A stretch of DNA of 21,496 bases from NCBI GenBank assembly GCA_021789355.1, contig JAJYJR010000028.1, forward strand, positions 1-21,496. Direction: 5' to 3'. Made by a program: the position numbers and the translations under genes. This DNA is from Chloroflexota bacterium. Its GTDB lineage: Bacteria > Chloroflexota > Limnocylindria > Limnocylindrales > CSP1-4. This document shows positions 6,391-13,996 of the stretch, in pieces (position 1 is the first letter of the stretch; each line of letters begins with the position of its first letter). The notes under the pieces were generated by a model, which saw only the letters and a list, made by a program, of their open reading frames with translations, was not told the DNA's origin and did no database searches.

Positions 6391-8295
6391 TTGACGATTG
6401 GCATCGCACGTCGGCGGGCGAAGCCCCGCTGGCTTCTCCTCATCTTGAGCGTGACGATCTTGAGCCTCGTCGGGGCGACCGCGGTCTTCGCGAATCTGTC
6501 CGGCTCCTCGTTCGAGGGCAACGACGGCAACATGATCGTCAACACCACAGACAACACCGACTGGGCGAATGTTGCTGATCCCGCGACCGGCGTCGACAAC
6601 CCCAGCGGCAAGACCGACAACGGGTTCGGCCAGGGCACCAAGGAAGACAACCCCGACGTCACCGTGGTGAACGGCTCGATCCCGCCCAACAAGAACGACC
6701 TGACCCGCTTCTACGTGGCGTCGGAATTCGTGGATGGGCACAACTTCCTGTACCTCGCCTGGGAGCGGGCCGTCAATATCGGCAACGCCAACCTGGACTT
6801 CGAAATCAATCAAGAGGCCACGACGAACCTGGGCACCGCCGGTGCGCACACGATCGGCCGGACCGCCGGAGACCTCCTCGTCACCTACGACTTCGGGGGC
6901 AGCGGCACACCGACGCTCGGTCTGCTGTTCTGGCTGACCGCGGCCAACGGCAACACGGCCAGCCAATGCTTCTCCTCCAACTCGCTGCCCTGCTGGGGCA
7001 ACCACATCGATCTCTCCTCTGACAACTCCGAGGGCGCAGTCAACACGGCCGAGATCACCGACCCGCTCGACGACGACGCCACCCTGGGCATCGGGCTGTT
7101 CGGTGAGGCGGCCATCAACCTGACCGACGCCGGCGTGTTCCCCGCCGGGACCTGCGAGGCCTTCGGCAGCACGTTCGTGAAGAGCCGATCATCCTCGTCG
7201 TTCGGGGCGGAGCTCAAGGACTTCATCGCCCCCGTCCCCGTGGACATCTCGAACTGCGCGACGCCGACGGTCGATACCCTTCTCAGCGCCAGTTCGGCGA
7301 CCTACGGTACGCCGGTGACGGACACCGCTACGCTTTCCGGCTTCGTCGGCAGCAACCCGCCCGGTGGCACGATCACCTTCAAGGTCTACAGCGGCAGCAC
7401 CAGTTCGGATTGCACCACCGACAACCTGGTCGACACCATCTCGGGAAGTGCGCTCGCCGCGGACGGCTCGGATGCGACCTCGAGCGCCACGATCACGAGT
7501 GGGACCGACCTGTCGCCCGACGACTACGAGGTCATGGCCTTCTACTCGGGCGACAGTGGCTTCAACCTCGAGAGCAGCAGCAACTGCGGCGACGAGCAGC
7601 TGACCATCAACAAGCAGCAGCCAAGCCTGACGACGCAGGACTCGCCGACGACCACCATCACGATCGGGACATCGACGTCGATCTCCGATACGGCCGCCTT
7701 CGGTGACCTGATCACGGGCGTCGCCCCGACAGGCTCCGTCAGCTTCGGCCTGTACTCTGACTCGAGCTGCACCGCGGCAGTCTCGGGCGTCGCGGGTACC
7801 GGCACCATCGGCCTCGTCTCGGGCTCGTACAAGGCGATCTACAGCACGAGCTGGACGCCGACGACGCTGGGCACCTACTACTGGGGCATCAGCTATGCCG
7901 GCGACTCCCATTACCTCAAGGTTCCGGCGACCGGCACGCTCCAGTGCGGCGGCACGAATGAGACCCTGACCGTCGGAAAGGCGACGCCGTCCGTTGCGAG
8001 CCTGATCATCCTTCAGGATCGGGCGACGCTTTCAGGCGGTTACAGCCCCACCGGCACTGTCACGTTCAAGCTGTACGACAATGCAGACTGCACCGGGAAC
8101 CTCGTGTTGACCTCGGCGAACGTCGCGATCGACAACGGCGTCTACACGTCCGGGACGTACCTCGTCCCGCACGCGGGATCCGGCAATACCTACAGCTGGA
8201 AAGTCACGTACAACGGAGACTCCAACAACAACTCCGTCACGATCGGCTGCACCGTCGCGAACCACGAGGCGGCGGGAATCAGCTACGCGCCGTAA
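6391..8295 (+). CDS. Secreted surface protein with N-terminal domain and three Ig-like repeats
   Basis: Read from the TTG at 6391, this is a 634-residue exported protein. Residues 1-34 form a Sec signal: a basic start (RRRAKPR), a hydrophobic core of about 19 residues, and a cleavage site after VFA. Residues about 35-289 form one domain with a WANVADP segment, a FGQGTKEDNPDV segment, aromatic-rich YLAWERA, and paired cysteines (CFSSNSLPC, GTCEAFG). This resembles the N-terminal region of proteins annotated in environmental high-GC bacteria as Ig-like or SpaA/prealbumin-related surface proteins (recall). Three Ig-like beta-sandwich repeats follow at about 290-405, 406-530 and 531-625. Each contains a TGTVTFKLY-type strand and ends near YSGDSGF, YAGDSHY or YNGDSNN. 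Codons are less GC-extreme and Ser/Thr/Asn/Asp are abundant, as in exposed proteins. There is no LPXTG or C-terminal membrane anchor. A role in cell surface or matrix is inferred, and no enzymatic motif is seen. Confidence 0.82.
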   Translation: MTIGIARRRAKPRWLLLILSVTILSLVGATAVFANLSGSSFEGNDGNMIVNTTDNTDWANVADPATGVDNPSGKTDNGFGQGTKEDNPDVTVVNGSIPPNKNDLTRFYVASEFVDGHNFLYLAWERAVNIGNANLDFEINQEATTNLGTAGAHTIGRTAGDLLVTYDFGGSGTPTLGLLFWLTAANGNTASQCFSSNSLPCWGNHIDLSSDNSEGAVNTAEITDPLDDDATLGIGLFGEAAINLTDAGVFPAGTCEAFGSTFVKSRSSSSFGAELKDFIAPVPVDISNCATPTVDTLLSASSATYGTPVTDTATLSGFVGSNPPGGTITFKVYSGSTSSDCTTDNLVDTISGSALAADGSDATSSATITSGTDLSPDDYEVMAFYSGDSGFNLESSSNCGDEQLTINKQQPSLTTQDSPTTTITIGTSTSISDTAAFGDLITGVAPTGSVSFGLYSDSSCTAAVSGVAGTGTIGLVSGSYKAIYSTSWTPTTLGTYYWGISYAGDSHYLKVPATGTLQCGGTNETLTVGKATPSVASLIILQDRATLSGGYSPTGTVTFKLYDNADCTGNLVLTSANVAIDNGVYTSGTYLVPHAGSGNTYSWKVTYNGDSNNNSVTIGCTVANHEAAGISYAP

Positions 8296-8316
8296 GGTCT
8301 AACGTCGCTCGGTATG

Positions 8317-8349
8317 GGAAAGGGCCGGCCCAACTGGCCGGCCCTTTCC
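8317..8349 (+). terminator. 14-bp perfect hairpin terminator after the Ig-like protein gene
   Basis: GGAAAGGGCCGGCC at 8317-8330 is the exact reverse complement of 8336-8349, with a five-base loop CAACT. It lies 21 bases after the TAA stop. The A-tract and T-tract are inside the stem (GGAAA / TTTCC), so it could act in both directions, though there is no long T-run after it. Confidence 0.8.
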
Positions 8350-8426
8350 GCATGTCTTCCAGCGCCGGCCGGCGGCGCTGGAATGCAGGACGTCAGGGAA
8401 CCGCGAGAGAACAGCTCGCCTCCAAC

Positions 8427-8835
8427 GCGTTTCCCTTGCCGGACACCGAGGAAGGGCGCCAGACGGTGACCGAGGGTGCGACGACCGGCTGGACGCTGAC
8501 CGGCATCGCCTGCACCAAGACGAACATGGGCACCAGCCCGAGCGCCACCGTCGACATCCAGCCCGGTGGACGCTGTCACCTGCACCTTCACCAATCATCT
8601 CCTCTACCGGGTCATCGTGCTGACCTGCTGGGAGCCGCCCCGGGACCCTCGTCCCGGGCGCGGTGGACCTCGACGGGTCAGGCGGGACGTATGAGCCGAA
8701 GGACACGATCGAGACGGCGCCGGCATTCGACGGCCACACCCAGCAGGAGCTGCAGGCCTATCTCTGCAACCTGGGTGGGCCCAGTACGAGGACCTGCCGG
8801 CTGCCACCCACAACCCCAGGGCGACCCCCAAGTAA
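8427..8835 (+). pseudogene. Frameshifted remnant of a prealbumin/SpaA-type surface protein
   Basis: Coding traces run through this region but change frame three times. From 8427 to 8567 one frame reads a VTEGATTGWTLTGIACTKT-like strand and a VDIQPG segment. From 8569 a second frame continues AVTCTFTNHLLYRVIVLTCWE. From 8642 a third frame reads GTLVPGAVDLDGSGGTYEP and ends LQAYLCNLGG. From 8779 the second frame resumes as AQYEDLPAATHNPRATPK and stops at TAA 8833-8835. The order (TVTEG-x-x-x-GW..., VTCTFTN, VIVLxC, LCxLGGA-x-x-x-DLP) is that of prealbumin-fold surface proteins with their C-terminal domain. No intact start or signal is present. It lies behind the terminator of the related Ig-like protein and may be a decayed paralogue or a detached C-terminal part. 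Several sequencing errors in one place would be an alternative. Confidence 0.65.
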
Positions 8836-9220
8836 GACCTCGGCGACGGGCCGCATCTCGAGGTGGCTCCTCAGCCTCCTCCACGGCCTGCCCCCGGCAG
8901 GAGCGGCGGGCCGGGTGGCGGCCGGTCGTGGCGGCCGCATCCGCCTCCTGACGGGCGCCAGCGGCCAGAGCGGGAGCCCGCGGATCGGCCCCAGCCTGGT
9001 CGCGACACCGCGGGGCCCTCCTCCGGTTCGGGGGCCACCGCGGTGCTCTGGCGCACCGCAACGCACTGCCCCGAATTGAGCGATGCTCTACTCCGAGCCC
9101 GAGGACGCCGCAGCGGGCCGTCAGGGACGACCGGCGTCCGGCTGACTGTCAAGTTGGCGACACCCGCCGACGGTTGTGCGTGACTCCGTTGCGTATGGGC
9201 ACCAGGTCGTCCGTACCCCC
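8836..9220 (+). other. Gene-free, very GC-rich stretch
   Basis: No open frame here has a plausible start, ribosome binding site and protein-like composition on either strand. The frames that stay open are Arg/Pro/Gly-rich, as expected of random GC-rich sequence. It probably combines leftover sequence behind the decayed surface-protein gene with spacer upstream of the promoter at 9221. No repeat, tRNA or insertion sequence was recognised. Confidence 0.6.
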
Positions 9221-9249
9221 TTGACCCGGTACTTGCGTGCTGTTACACG
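9221..9249 (+). promoter_or_regulatory. Strong promoter of the exopolysaccharide operon
   Basis: TTGACC at 9221-9226 and TACACG at 9244-9249 are spaced by exactly 17 bp, the same design as at 5963-5991. The transcription start should be near 9256, which leaves a leader of about 240 nt before the sugar transferase ATG at 9498. Confidence 0.7.
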
Positions 9250-9255
9250 TGAGCG

Positions 9256-9497
9256 GCCCGAACGGCCTGCACTGGAGTCCCTCAGGAAAGCTGTGAGCCG
9301 GTCCTCTCGGATCGGAGCGGTGACGCTTTCACTGCGGGGTGCCCAGTGAGGCGGCCGGGGTGGGCTGGTTTGATCGATCCACTCATCCATCGGAGCCGAT
9401 CCCGGGGGAGAGGGATCTCCGTGTTGCCCGACCCGGAAAGCGTCACCCGACCGGCCCGGTCGACTGGTCTTTTTGAGCGCGAGAGGGGACGCGGGGG
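9256..9497 (+). ncRNA. Candidate structured regulatory leader (attenuator/riboswitch-like) of the polysaccharide operon
   Basis: GGTGACGCTTTC at 9319-9330 and GAAAGCGTCACC at 9436-9447 are perfect reverse complements over 12 bp, enough to close a 105-nt domain. Inside it, CACTG at 9330-9334 can pair with the following CAGTG, ATCG with CGAT around 9389-9400, and GATCCC at 9398-9403 with GGGATC at 9412-9417. Immediately 3' of the long stem is a terminator-like hairpin with a T-run, then a GAGAGGGG ribosome binding site at 9481-9488. Closed multi-branch domain, terminator and start codon follow the usual layout of a transcription-attenuating riboswitch or protein-bound leader. I could not match it to a known class. 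A miniature transposon with 12-bp ends is an alternative reading of the inverted repeat. Confidence 0.5.
9449..9474 (+). terminator. Intrinsic-terminator-like hairpin inside the leader
   Basis: GACCGG at 9449-9454 pairs with CTGGTC at 9464-9469 (one G-T pair, nine-base loop), followed directly by TTTTT at 9470-9474. A competing hairpin, CGACCG at 9448-9453 with CGGTCG at 9457-9462, uses the same 5' strand and is mutually exclusive with it. The site is 24 bases upstream of the start codon, where a terminator makes sense only as a conditional switch. Confidence 0.5.
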
Positions 9498-10895
9498 ATG
9501 ACGGTCGCCGGTCTGGGCCACCGAGCGCTCCTTATTGTCGGCGACCTGCTCGCCCTCGTGACGGTCCCGGTCGTTCTCTCGTTGCTCCGCTTTGGACAGT
9601 CGTGGGCGGAGATATGGAGCCGGATGCTGCCCGGCCCGGCCTTCTTCCTGGCCCTCTACTGCCTTGGCTGGATGTCGATGCTCTGGGCCGAGGGTCTCTA
9701 TCGGACCCGGTCGCGCTGGAGCGTGAGCAGCGAGGCCAGGGCGATCTGTCAGGCGATGTTCGCGACGGCGATCGCCACGTTCGTGGTCCTGTATCTCCTG
9801 CACCTGCCCTGGGTGAGTCGGCTCCTCCTGTTGGCCCTCTTTCCGACCCAGGCGGCCGCCATCCTCGCCGTGCGGTGGCCGGTTCATCGGCTTGCGAGCG
9901 AGCTGCACCGATGGCGTGGACGCCTCAGCAGCGTCCTCGTGCTCGGCACGGGGACTGACGGGCTAACCTTCGCGGCGCAGCTCGAGCAGCACCCGGAACT
10001 CGGCCTCAAGGTGGTGGGCTTCCTCGGCGAGCCCTGGCCAGAAGCGAGCCGATGGCCCTGTCTGGGCCTGTTCGACGACCTCGAGCGCGTCGTCCACGAA
10101 CGGGCCATCGACGAGATCGTATTCTGCCTGCCCTACGAGGAGTGGAGCCGTTTCGAGGCAATCCTCCGGTTCTGTACCGCCGAAGGGAAACTCCTGCGAA
10201 TGCCGCTTCAGGTGCCGAAGCTCTGGCGATCGACGGGCCACGTGGAGGATCTCGACGGGACGCCCGTCCTGACCCTTGGAGGCCGTCCGGATCGGGCACT
10301 CGGCCTGGCTGCGAAACGCCTCTTGGACATCGCCGGCGCGGCCGCCGGTCTGCTCCTGCTCAGTCCGCTGCTGGCCACCGTTGGCCTCGCCATCTTCTTC
10401 GACGACGGGCGGCCCGTTCTCTTCCGCCAGACGCGAGTCGGACTGAATGGGCGGCGCTTCCAGATCGTCAAGTTCCGAACGATGACACGGGACGCCGACC
10501 GCTTAAGGGATGCACTCCGGGCCCGGAACGAGGTTCGCGGCGCGGCTTTCAAGATGACCAACGATCCTCGCGTTACGAAGCTCGGACGCTGGTTGCGCCG
10601 CACCAGCGTCGACGAGCTGCCGCAGCTCTGGAACGTGCTGTGCGGTGACATGAGCCTCGTGGGGCCGAGACCGCACCCCCTCGACGACGTGGCCGGCTAC
10701 GACGCCTGGCACTGGCGGCGGCTGTCGATGAAGCCGGGCATCACCGGCCTTTGGCAGGTGCGAGGGCGCCGAGAGGCCGACTTCAACCAGTGGGTGCAGC
10801 ACGACCTCGACTACATCGACGGTTGGTCATTGTGGCTCGACCTCCGGCTGCTGGTCTCGACCATTCCAGCCATGCTTCGCAGCGAGGGTCGGTGA
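9498..10895 (+). CDS. Exopolysaccharide polyprenyl glycosylphosphotransferase (WcaJ/WbaP-type initiating sugar transferase)
   Basis: This 465-residue membrane enzyme transfers a sugar-1-phosphate from a nucleotide sugar to undecaprenyl phosphate, the first step of polysaccharide repeat-unit assembly. Four hydrophobic segments lie within residues about 9-130. A Rossmann-like domain follows (VLVLGTGTDG about 147-155). A membrane hairpin (LLDIAGAAAGLLLLSPLLATVGLAIFF in two parts, about 275-301) precedes the catalytic bacterial sugar transferase domain. That domain shows PVLFRQTRVGLNGRRF, KFRTM (325-329), a TKLGRWLRRTSVDELPQL-type segment (about 360-377), DMSLVGPRP (384-392) and KPGITGLWQV. All hallmark motifs are intact. 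The ATG has GAGAGGGG nine bases upstream. The stop overlaps the next start (TGATG), so the two genes are translationally coupled. Whether the substrate is glucose, galactose or another hexose phosphate cannot be read. Confidence 0.95.
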   Translation: MTVAGLGHRALLIVGDLLALVTVPVVLSLLRFGQSWAEIWSRMLPGPAFFLALYCLGWMSMLWAEGLYRTRSRWSVSSEARAICQAMFATAIATFVVLYLLHLPWVSRLLLLALFPTQAAAILAVRWPVHRLASELHRWRGRLSSVLVLGTGTDGLTFAAQLEQHPELGLKVVGFLGEPWPEASRWPCLGLFDDLERVVHERAIDEIVFCLPYEEWSRFEAILRFCTAEGKLLRMPLQVPKLWRSTGHVEDLDGTPVLTLGGRPDRALGLAAKRLLDIAGAAAGLLLLSPLLATVGLAIFFDDGRPVLFRQTRVGLNGRRFQIVKFRTMTRDADRLRDALRARNEVRGAAFKMTNDPRVTKLGRWLRRTSVDELPQLWNVLCGDMSLVGPRPHPLDDVAGYDAWHWRRLSMKPGITGLWQVRGRREADFNQWVQHDLDYIDGWSLWLDLRLLVSTIPAMLRSEGR

Positions 10896-12274
10896 TGGTG
10901 GCAGTCGGTCCCGGCGCGGACAGCGGGGCGCGGGTCACCGTGGTCGGTTGCGGGCACGTTGGGGTGGTGATGGCGGCCGGCCTGGCCCGACTCGGACACA
11001 ACGTGATTGGGATGGACGTGAATGCGGAGCGGATCGATGCGCTCTCCCGGGGTGAGTCCGCCTTCCACGAGCCAGGGCTGAAGGAGCTGCTCTCGGATGG
11101 CCTGGCAGATGGGCGTCTCGGGTTCACCACAAGCCATGAGCGGGCGATCCCCGACGCGGAGTTCATCTTCCTGGCCGTCGACACACCGTCCACACCATCC
11201 GGAGCGGCCGACCTGCGGAACGTCCGCTCGGCGACTCGCTCGATCGCTGCGGCGCTCAACGGGAGCGCACCCATCATCGTCAACAAGAGCACATCGCCCA
11301 TCGGGACGGGGGAAACGATCGAGACCATCCTGCGGCTCGGTTTGGCGGGGCATGGCCCCACACCCCGAATCGTCTCCAACCCGGAGTTCCTCCAGCAGGG
11401 CCGAGCGGTCGAGGATTTCTTCCACCCCGATCGGATCGTGATCGGCGCTCGCAACCTCGATGACGCCTATGCGGTGGCGGCCCTGTACGGGCCGCTGGGT
11501 GCGGAGGTCGTGATCACGGACCTGCGAACCGCAGAGATGATCAAGTACGTCGCCAACTCCTTCCTCGCGACTCGGATCTCGTTCATCAACGAGGTTGCGC
11601 GTCTGTGTGAGCAGATCGGGGTCGATATCGACGAGGTGGTCCAGGGCGTGGCCAGCGATCCGCGGATCGGTGCTCAGTTCTTCCGACCGGGCATCGGATT
11701 CGGCGGCAGCTGCCTACCCAAGGACGTCGCCGCGCTTCGGTATGTGGGGGAGACCGTCGGTGTCGCGACCCCGGTACTCTCGGCCGTCCAGGAGGTCAAC
11801 CAGGCGCAGCGAACCAGCGCCGTCCGAAAGCTCCGCCACGCCCTGGGGACGCTCGAGGGCGCCGTCATCGCCGCTTGGGGCCTGACGTTCAAGGGTGGCA
11901 CCGAGGACGTCCGTGAGTCACCAGCCAGGGATGTGATCGAGCTCCTCCTCAACGAAGGAGCGACGGTCCGCGTGTACGATCCGGCGGCGTTCCGCGAACG
12001 GCTCCCCGGGCGGCTGGCAGCCCTTGTCTTCGACGGCCCCCTCGAAGCGGCGCAGGGGGCCGAGGCACTCGCCGTCCTGACCGATTGGCCCGAGTTCCGG
12101 CAGATCGAACTGCCCCGCGCCCGAGCCGTGATGGCGGGCGACGTGCTCTTCGATGGCCGCAATGTGCTGGAGCGATCGGCAGCCGAGGCGGCCGGCTTCC
12201 GATACATCGGCGTGGGCCGCGGCCGCCCGTTCTCCGGCACGGCGCTCCTGGCGGAGATCACAGAAGTCGCGTGA
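10895..12274 (+). CDS. ugd: UDP-glucose 6-dehydrogenase
   Basis: This 459-residue NAD-dependent enzyme oxidises UDP-glucose twice to give UDP-glucuronate. The N-terminal Rossmann motif is VVGCGHVG (about 16-23). The central domain has SNPEFLQQG (161-169), the AEMIKYVANSFLA helix with the conserved lysine near 217, and the catalytic cysteine in GFGGSCLPKD (C273). The C-terminal UDP-binding domain begins near WGLTFKGGTEDVRESPA. Length and motif order are standard for the UDP-glucose/GDP-mannose dehydrogenase family. The phrase GSCLPKD and the neighbouring UDP-glucuronate decarboxylase favour UDP-glucose over GDP-mannose. The ATG at 10895 overlaps the stop of the sugar transferase gene, and its own stop overlaps the next start. 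Confidence 0.92.
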   Translation: MVAVGPGADSGARVTVVGCGHVGVVMAAGLARLGHNVIGMDVNAERIDALSRGESAFHEPGLKELLSDGLADGRLGFTTSHERAIPDAEFIFLAVDTPSTPSGAADLRNVRSATRSIAAALNGSAPIIVNKSTSPIGTGETIETILRLGLAGHGPTPRIVSNPEFLQQGRAVEDFFHPDRIVIGARNLDDAYAVAALYGPLGAEVVITDLRTAEMIKYVANSFLATRISFINEVARLCEQIGVDIDEVVQGVASDPRIGAQFFRPGIGFGGSCLPKDVAALRYVGETVGVATPVLSAVQEVNQAQRTSAVRKLRHALGTLEGAVIAAWGLTFKGGTEDVRESPARDVIELLLNEGATVRVYDPAAFRERLPGRLAALVFDGPLEAAQGAEALAVLTDWPEFRQIELPRARAVMAGDVLFDGRNVLERSAAEAAGFRYIGVGRGRPFSGTALLAEITEVA

Positions 12275-13233
12275 GGATCCTGGTCGCCGGCGGCGCCGGC
12301 TTCATCGGAAGCCATCTCTGCCGGAGCCTGATGCAGGGCGGTCATCAGGTCGTCTGCGTGGACAACCTCTCCACCGGTTTGCTCGCGAACGTGGACGACC
12401 TGCGGGAACATCCCGGCTTCCGGTTCGTCGAGGCCGATGTCCGAGAGACGCCACTCGTCGAGGCCGACGCGATCATCCACCTGGCTTCGCCGGCCAGTCC
12501 GGTGGACTACGAGCGCCTGGCGCTCGAGACCCTGGCGGCGAACTCATTCGGGACATGGCGCCTCGTGGAGGTCGCCCTCGAAACAGGCGCCAAGCTGACC
12601 TACGCCTCAACGTCAGAAGTCTATGGCGACCCGCTCGTGCACCCCCAGGACGAGAGCTACTGGGGCAACGTGGATCCCGTCGGCCCCCGCTCGATGTACG
12701 ACGAGGGCAAGCGCTTCGGCGAGGCCCTCCTGACGACGGCACACCGGGTGCAGGGACTTCGAGCGACCATCGTGCGGATCTTCAACACGTACGGACCCGC
12801 GATGCGGGTGGGAGATGGTCGCGTCATCCCCGAGCTGGTCACCGCCGCGCTGACCGGTCGGCCGCTTGTCCTCCATGGCGGGGGAGCGCAGACGCGCTCG
12901 TTCTGCTACGTCGAGGACCTCATCGAGGGGCTCCTCCGCGTGGCCCTGGACCCGGGCGCCGATGGCGAGACCTTCAATCTTGGGAACCCGGAGGAGGTCA
13001 CCATTCGCGAACTGGCCGAAGCCGTCCGGGACGTGGCCGGCAGCTCCTCGCCGATCGTTTCGGTGCCGGCGCGCGTGGGCGACCCGCGCCGGCGGCGGCC
13101 CGACATCGGGCGCGTCCGCGGCCGGTACGGCTGGGAGCCCCGGGTCGGGCTGCGAGATGGCCTCCGGCGGACGGTCGCAAGCTGGCCGCTTCTCCCAGCC
13201 GCTGTGCCGACGAACGCCCCAGGGAAGGACTGA
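12271..13233 (+). CDS. uxs: UDP-glucuronate decarboxylase (UDP-xylose synthase)
   Basis: This 320-residue short-chain dehydrogenase/epimerase-fold enzyme converts UDP-glucuronate to UDP-xylose. It has the N-terminal GGAGFIGS (about 7-14), LASPASPVDY (71-80), TSEVYGDP (114-121) and YDEGK (143-147), holding the catalytic Tyr and Lys. The combination of ASPVDY, HPQDESYWGNVDPVGPRS, RIFNTYGP and QTRSFCYVEDLI is characteristic of UDP-glucuronate decarboxylases rather than 4-epimerases or dTDP-glucose dehydratases. The GTG start at 12271 overlaps the preceding TGA by four bases (GTGA) and begins directly with the Rossmann strand. Its substrate is the product of the gene before it, so the pair makes UDP-GlcA and UDP-Xyl for the polysaccharide. 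Confidence 0.9.
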   Translation: MRILVAGGAGFIGSHLCRSLMQGGHQVVCVDNLSTGLLANVDDLREHPGFRFVEADVRETPLVEADAIIHLASPASPVDYERLALETLAANSFGTWRLVEVALETGAKLTYASTSEVYGDPLVHPQDESYWGNVDPVGPRSMYDEGKRFGEALLTTAHRVQGLRATIVRIFNTYGPAMRVGDGRVIPELVTAALTGRPLVLHGGGAQTRSFCYVEDLIEGLLRVALDPGADGETFNLGNPEEVTIRELAEAVRDVAGSSSPIVSVPARVGDPRRRRPDIGRVRGRYGWEPRVGLRDGLRRTVASWPLLPAAVPTNAPGKD

Positions 13234-13240
13234 CGCCACC

Positions 13241-13996
13241 ATGGCCGACATCCCCCGCGTGGATGTGCTCGGCGTTGGCATCAGCGCCATCAACGTTCCC
13301 GCGGCTGTGGAGGAGATCGGTCGCTGGATCGATGCCCGGGAGCAGCACTACGTCTGCGTGACGGGCGTGCACGGCGTCATGGAGAGCCAGCGTGACCCGG
13401 AGCTGCGGCACATCCACAACGCGTCGGGCCTCACGACGCCCGACGGGATGCCGATGGTCTGGGCGGGCCGGTGGGCGGGAGCCCGGCAGATGCGCCGGGT
13501 CTACGGCCCGGATCTGATGCTGGCCGTGTGCGAGCGAGCCGCGGAGCGCGGCTGGAAGAGCTTCTTCTACGGAGGCCGCGAGGGCGTGCCCGAGCGGTTG
13601 GCCGAGCGCCTTGGACGGCGATTCCCGAGCCTGCTGGTGGCCGGCTGGCTGTCGCCGCCGTTCGGCACGCTGGATCAGGCGGAGGATCGTCGGATCGTCG
13701 ACGTGATCAACCAGGCCCACCCTGACATCGTCTGGGTTGGCCTGAGCACGCCCAAACAGGAACGCTGGATGGCCCAGCATCTGGGGCGGCTCGAGGCGCC
13801 AGTTCTCATCGGCGTGGGAGCGGCCTTCGACATTCACGCCGGGACGCTGCCGCAGGCTCCTCGCTGGATGCGCGAGCACGGCCTCGAATGGCTCTTCCGC
13901 CTCTGGAAGGAGCCGCGTCGGCTCTGGCGGCGCTACCTGTCCAACAACCCTAGGTTCGTTCTCGCGATCCTGCGCCAGCGGCCCTACCTTCGCTGA
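13241..13996 (+). CDS. WecG/TagA/CpsF-family glycosyltransferase (GT26)
   Basis: This 251-residue protein has the usual length of this family, which adds the second sugar to a lipid-linked first sugar (ManNAcA in WecG, ManNAc in TagA, glucose or galactose in CpsF types). Conserved features are the DVLGVGISAIN start, CVTGVHGV with the Thr near 41, the TTPDGMP motif with the catalytic Asp near 68, RVYGPDLM, VWVGLSTPKQERW (about 164-176) and GVGAAFDIHAGTLPQAPRWM. A basic C-terminal helix (RRLWRRYLSNNPRFV) resembles the membrane-binding appendage of TagA. The ATG follows the decarboxylase stop by seven bases, and the best binding site (AGGGAAGG at 13221) is 12 bases away. The last 13 bases overlap the convergent glycosyltransferase gene. 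It most likely extends the sugar loaded by the 9498 gene. Confidence 0.92.
   Translation: MADIPRVDVLGVGISAINVPAAVEEIGRWIDAREQHYVCVTGVHGVMESQRDPELRHIHNASGLTTPDGMPMVWAGRWAGARQMRRVYGPDLMLAVCERAAERGWKSFFYGGREGVPERLAERLGRRFPSLLVAGWLSPPFGTLDQAEDRRIVDVINQAHPDIVWVGLSTPKQERWMAQHLGRLEAPVLIGVGAAFDIHAGTLPQAPRWMREHGLEWLFRLWKEPRRLWRRYLSNNPRFVLAILRQRPYLR

Noticed and set aside
9319..9447. Miniature transposon with 12-bp inverted ends
   Set aside because: No flanking target duplication is visible and the repeat sits in phase with a promoter, a terminator and a ribosome binding site. I favour RNA structure, although a genome-wide copy count is needed to exclude the transposon.
9256..9497. Known riboswitch classes (cyclic-di-GMP, cobalamin and similar)
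   Set aside because: I looked for their conserved core sequences by eye in both leaders and did not find them; a covariance-model search was not possible here.
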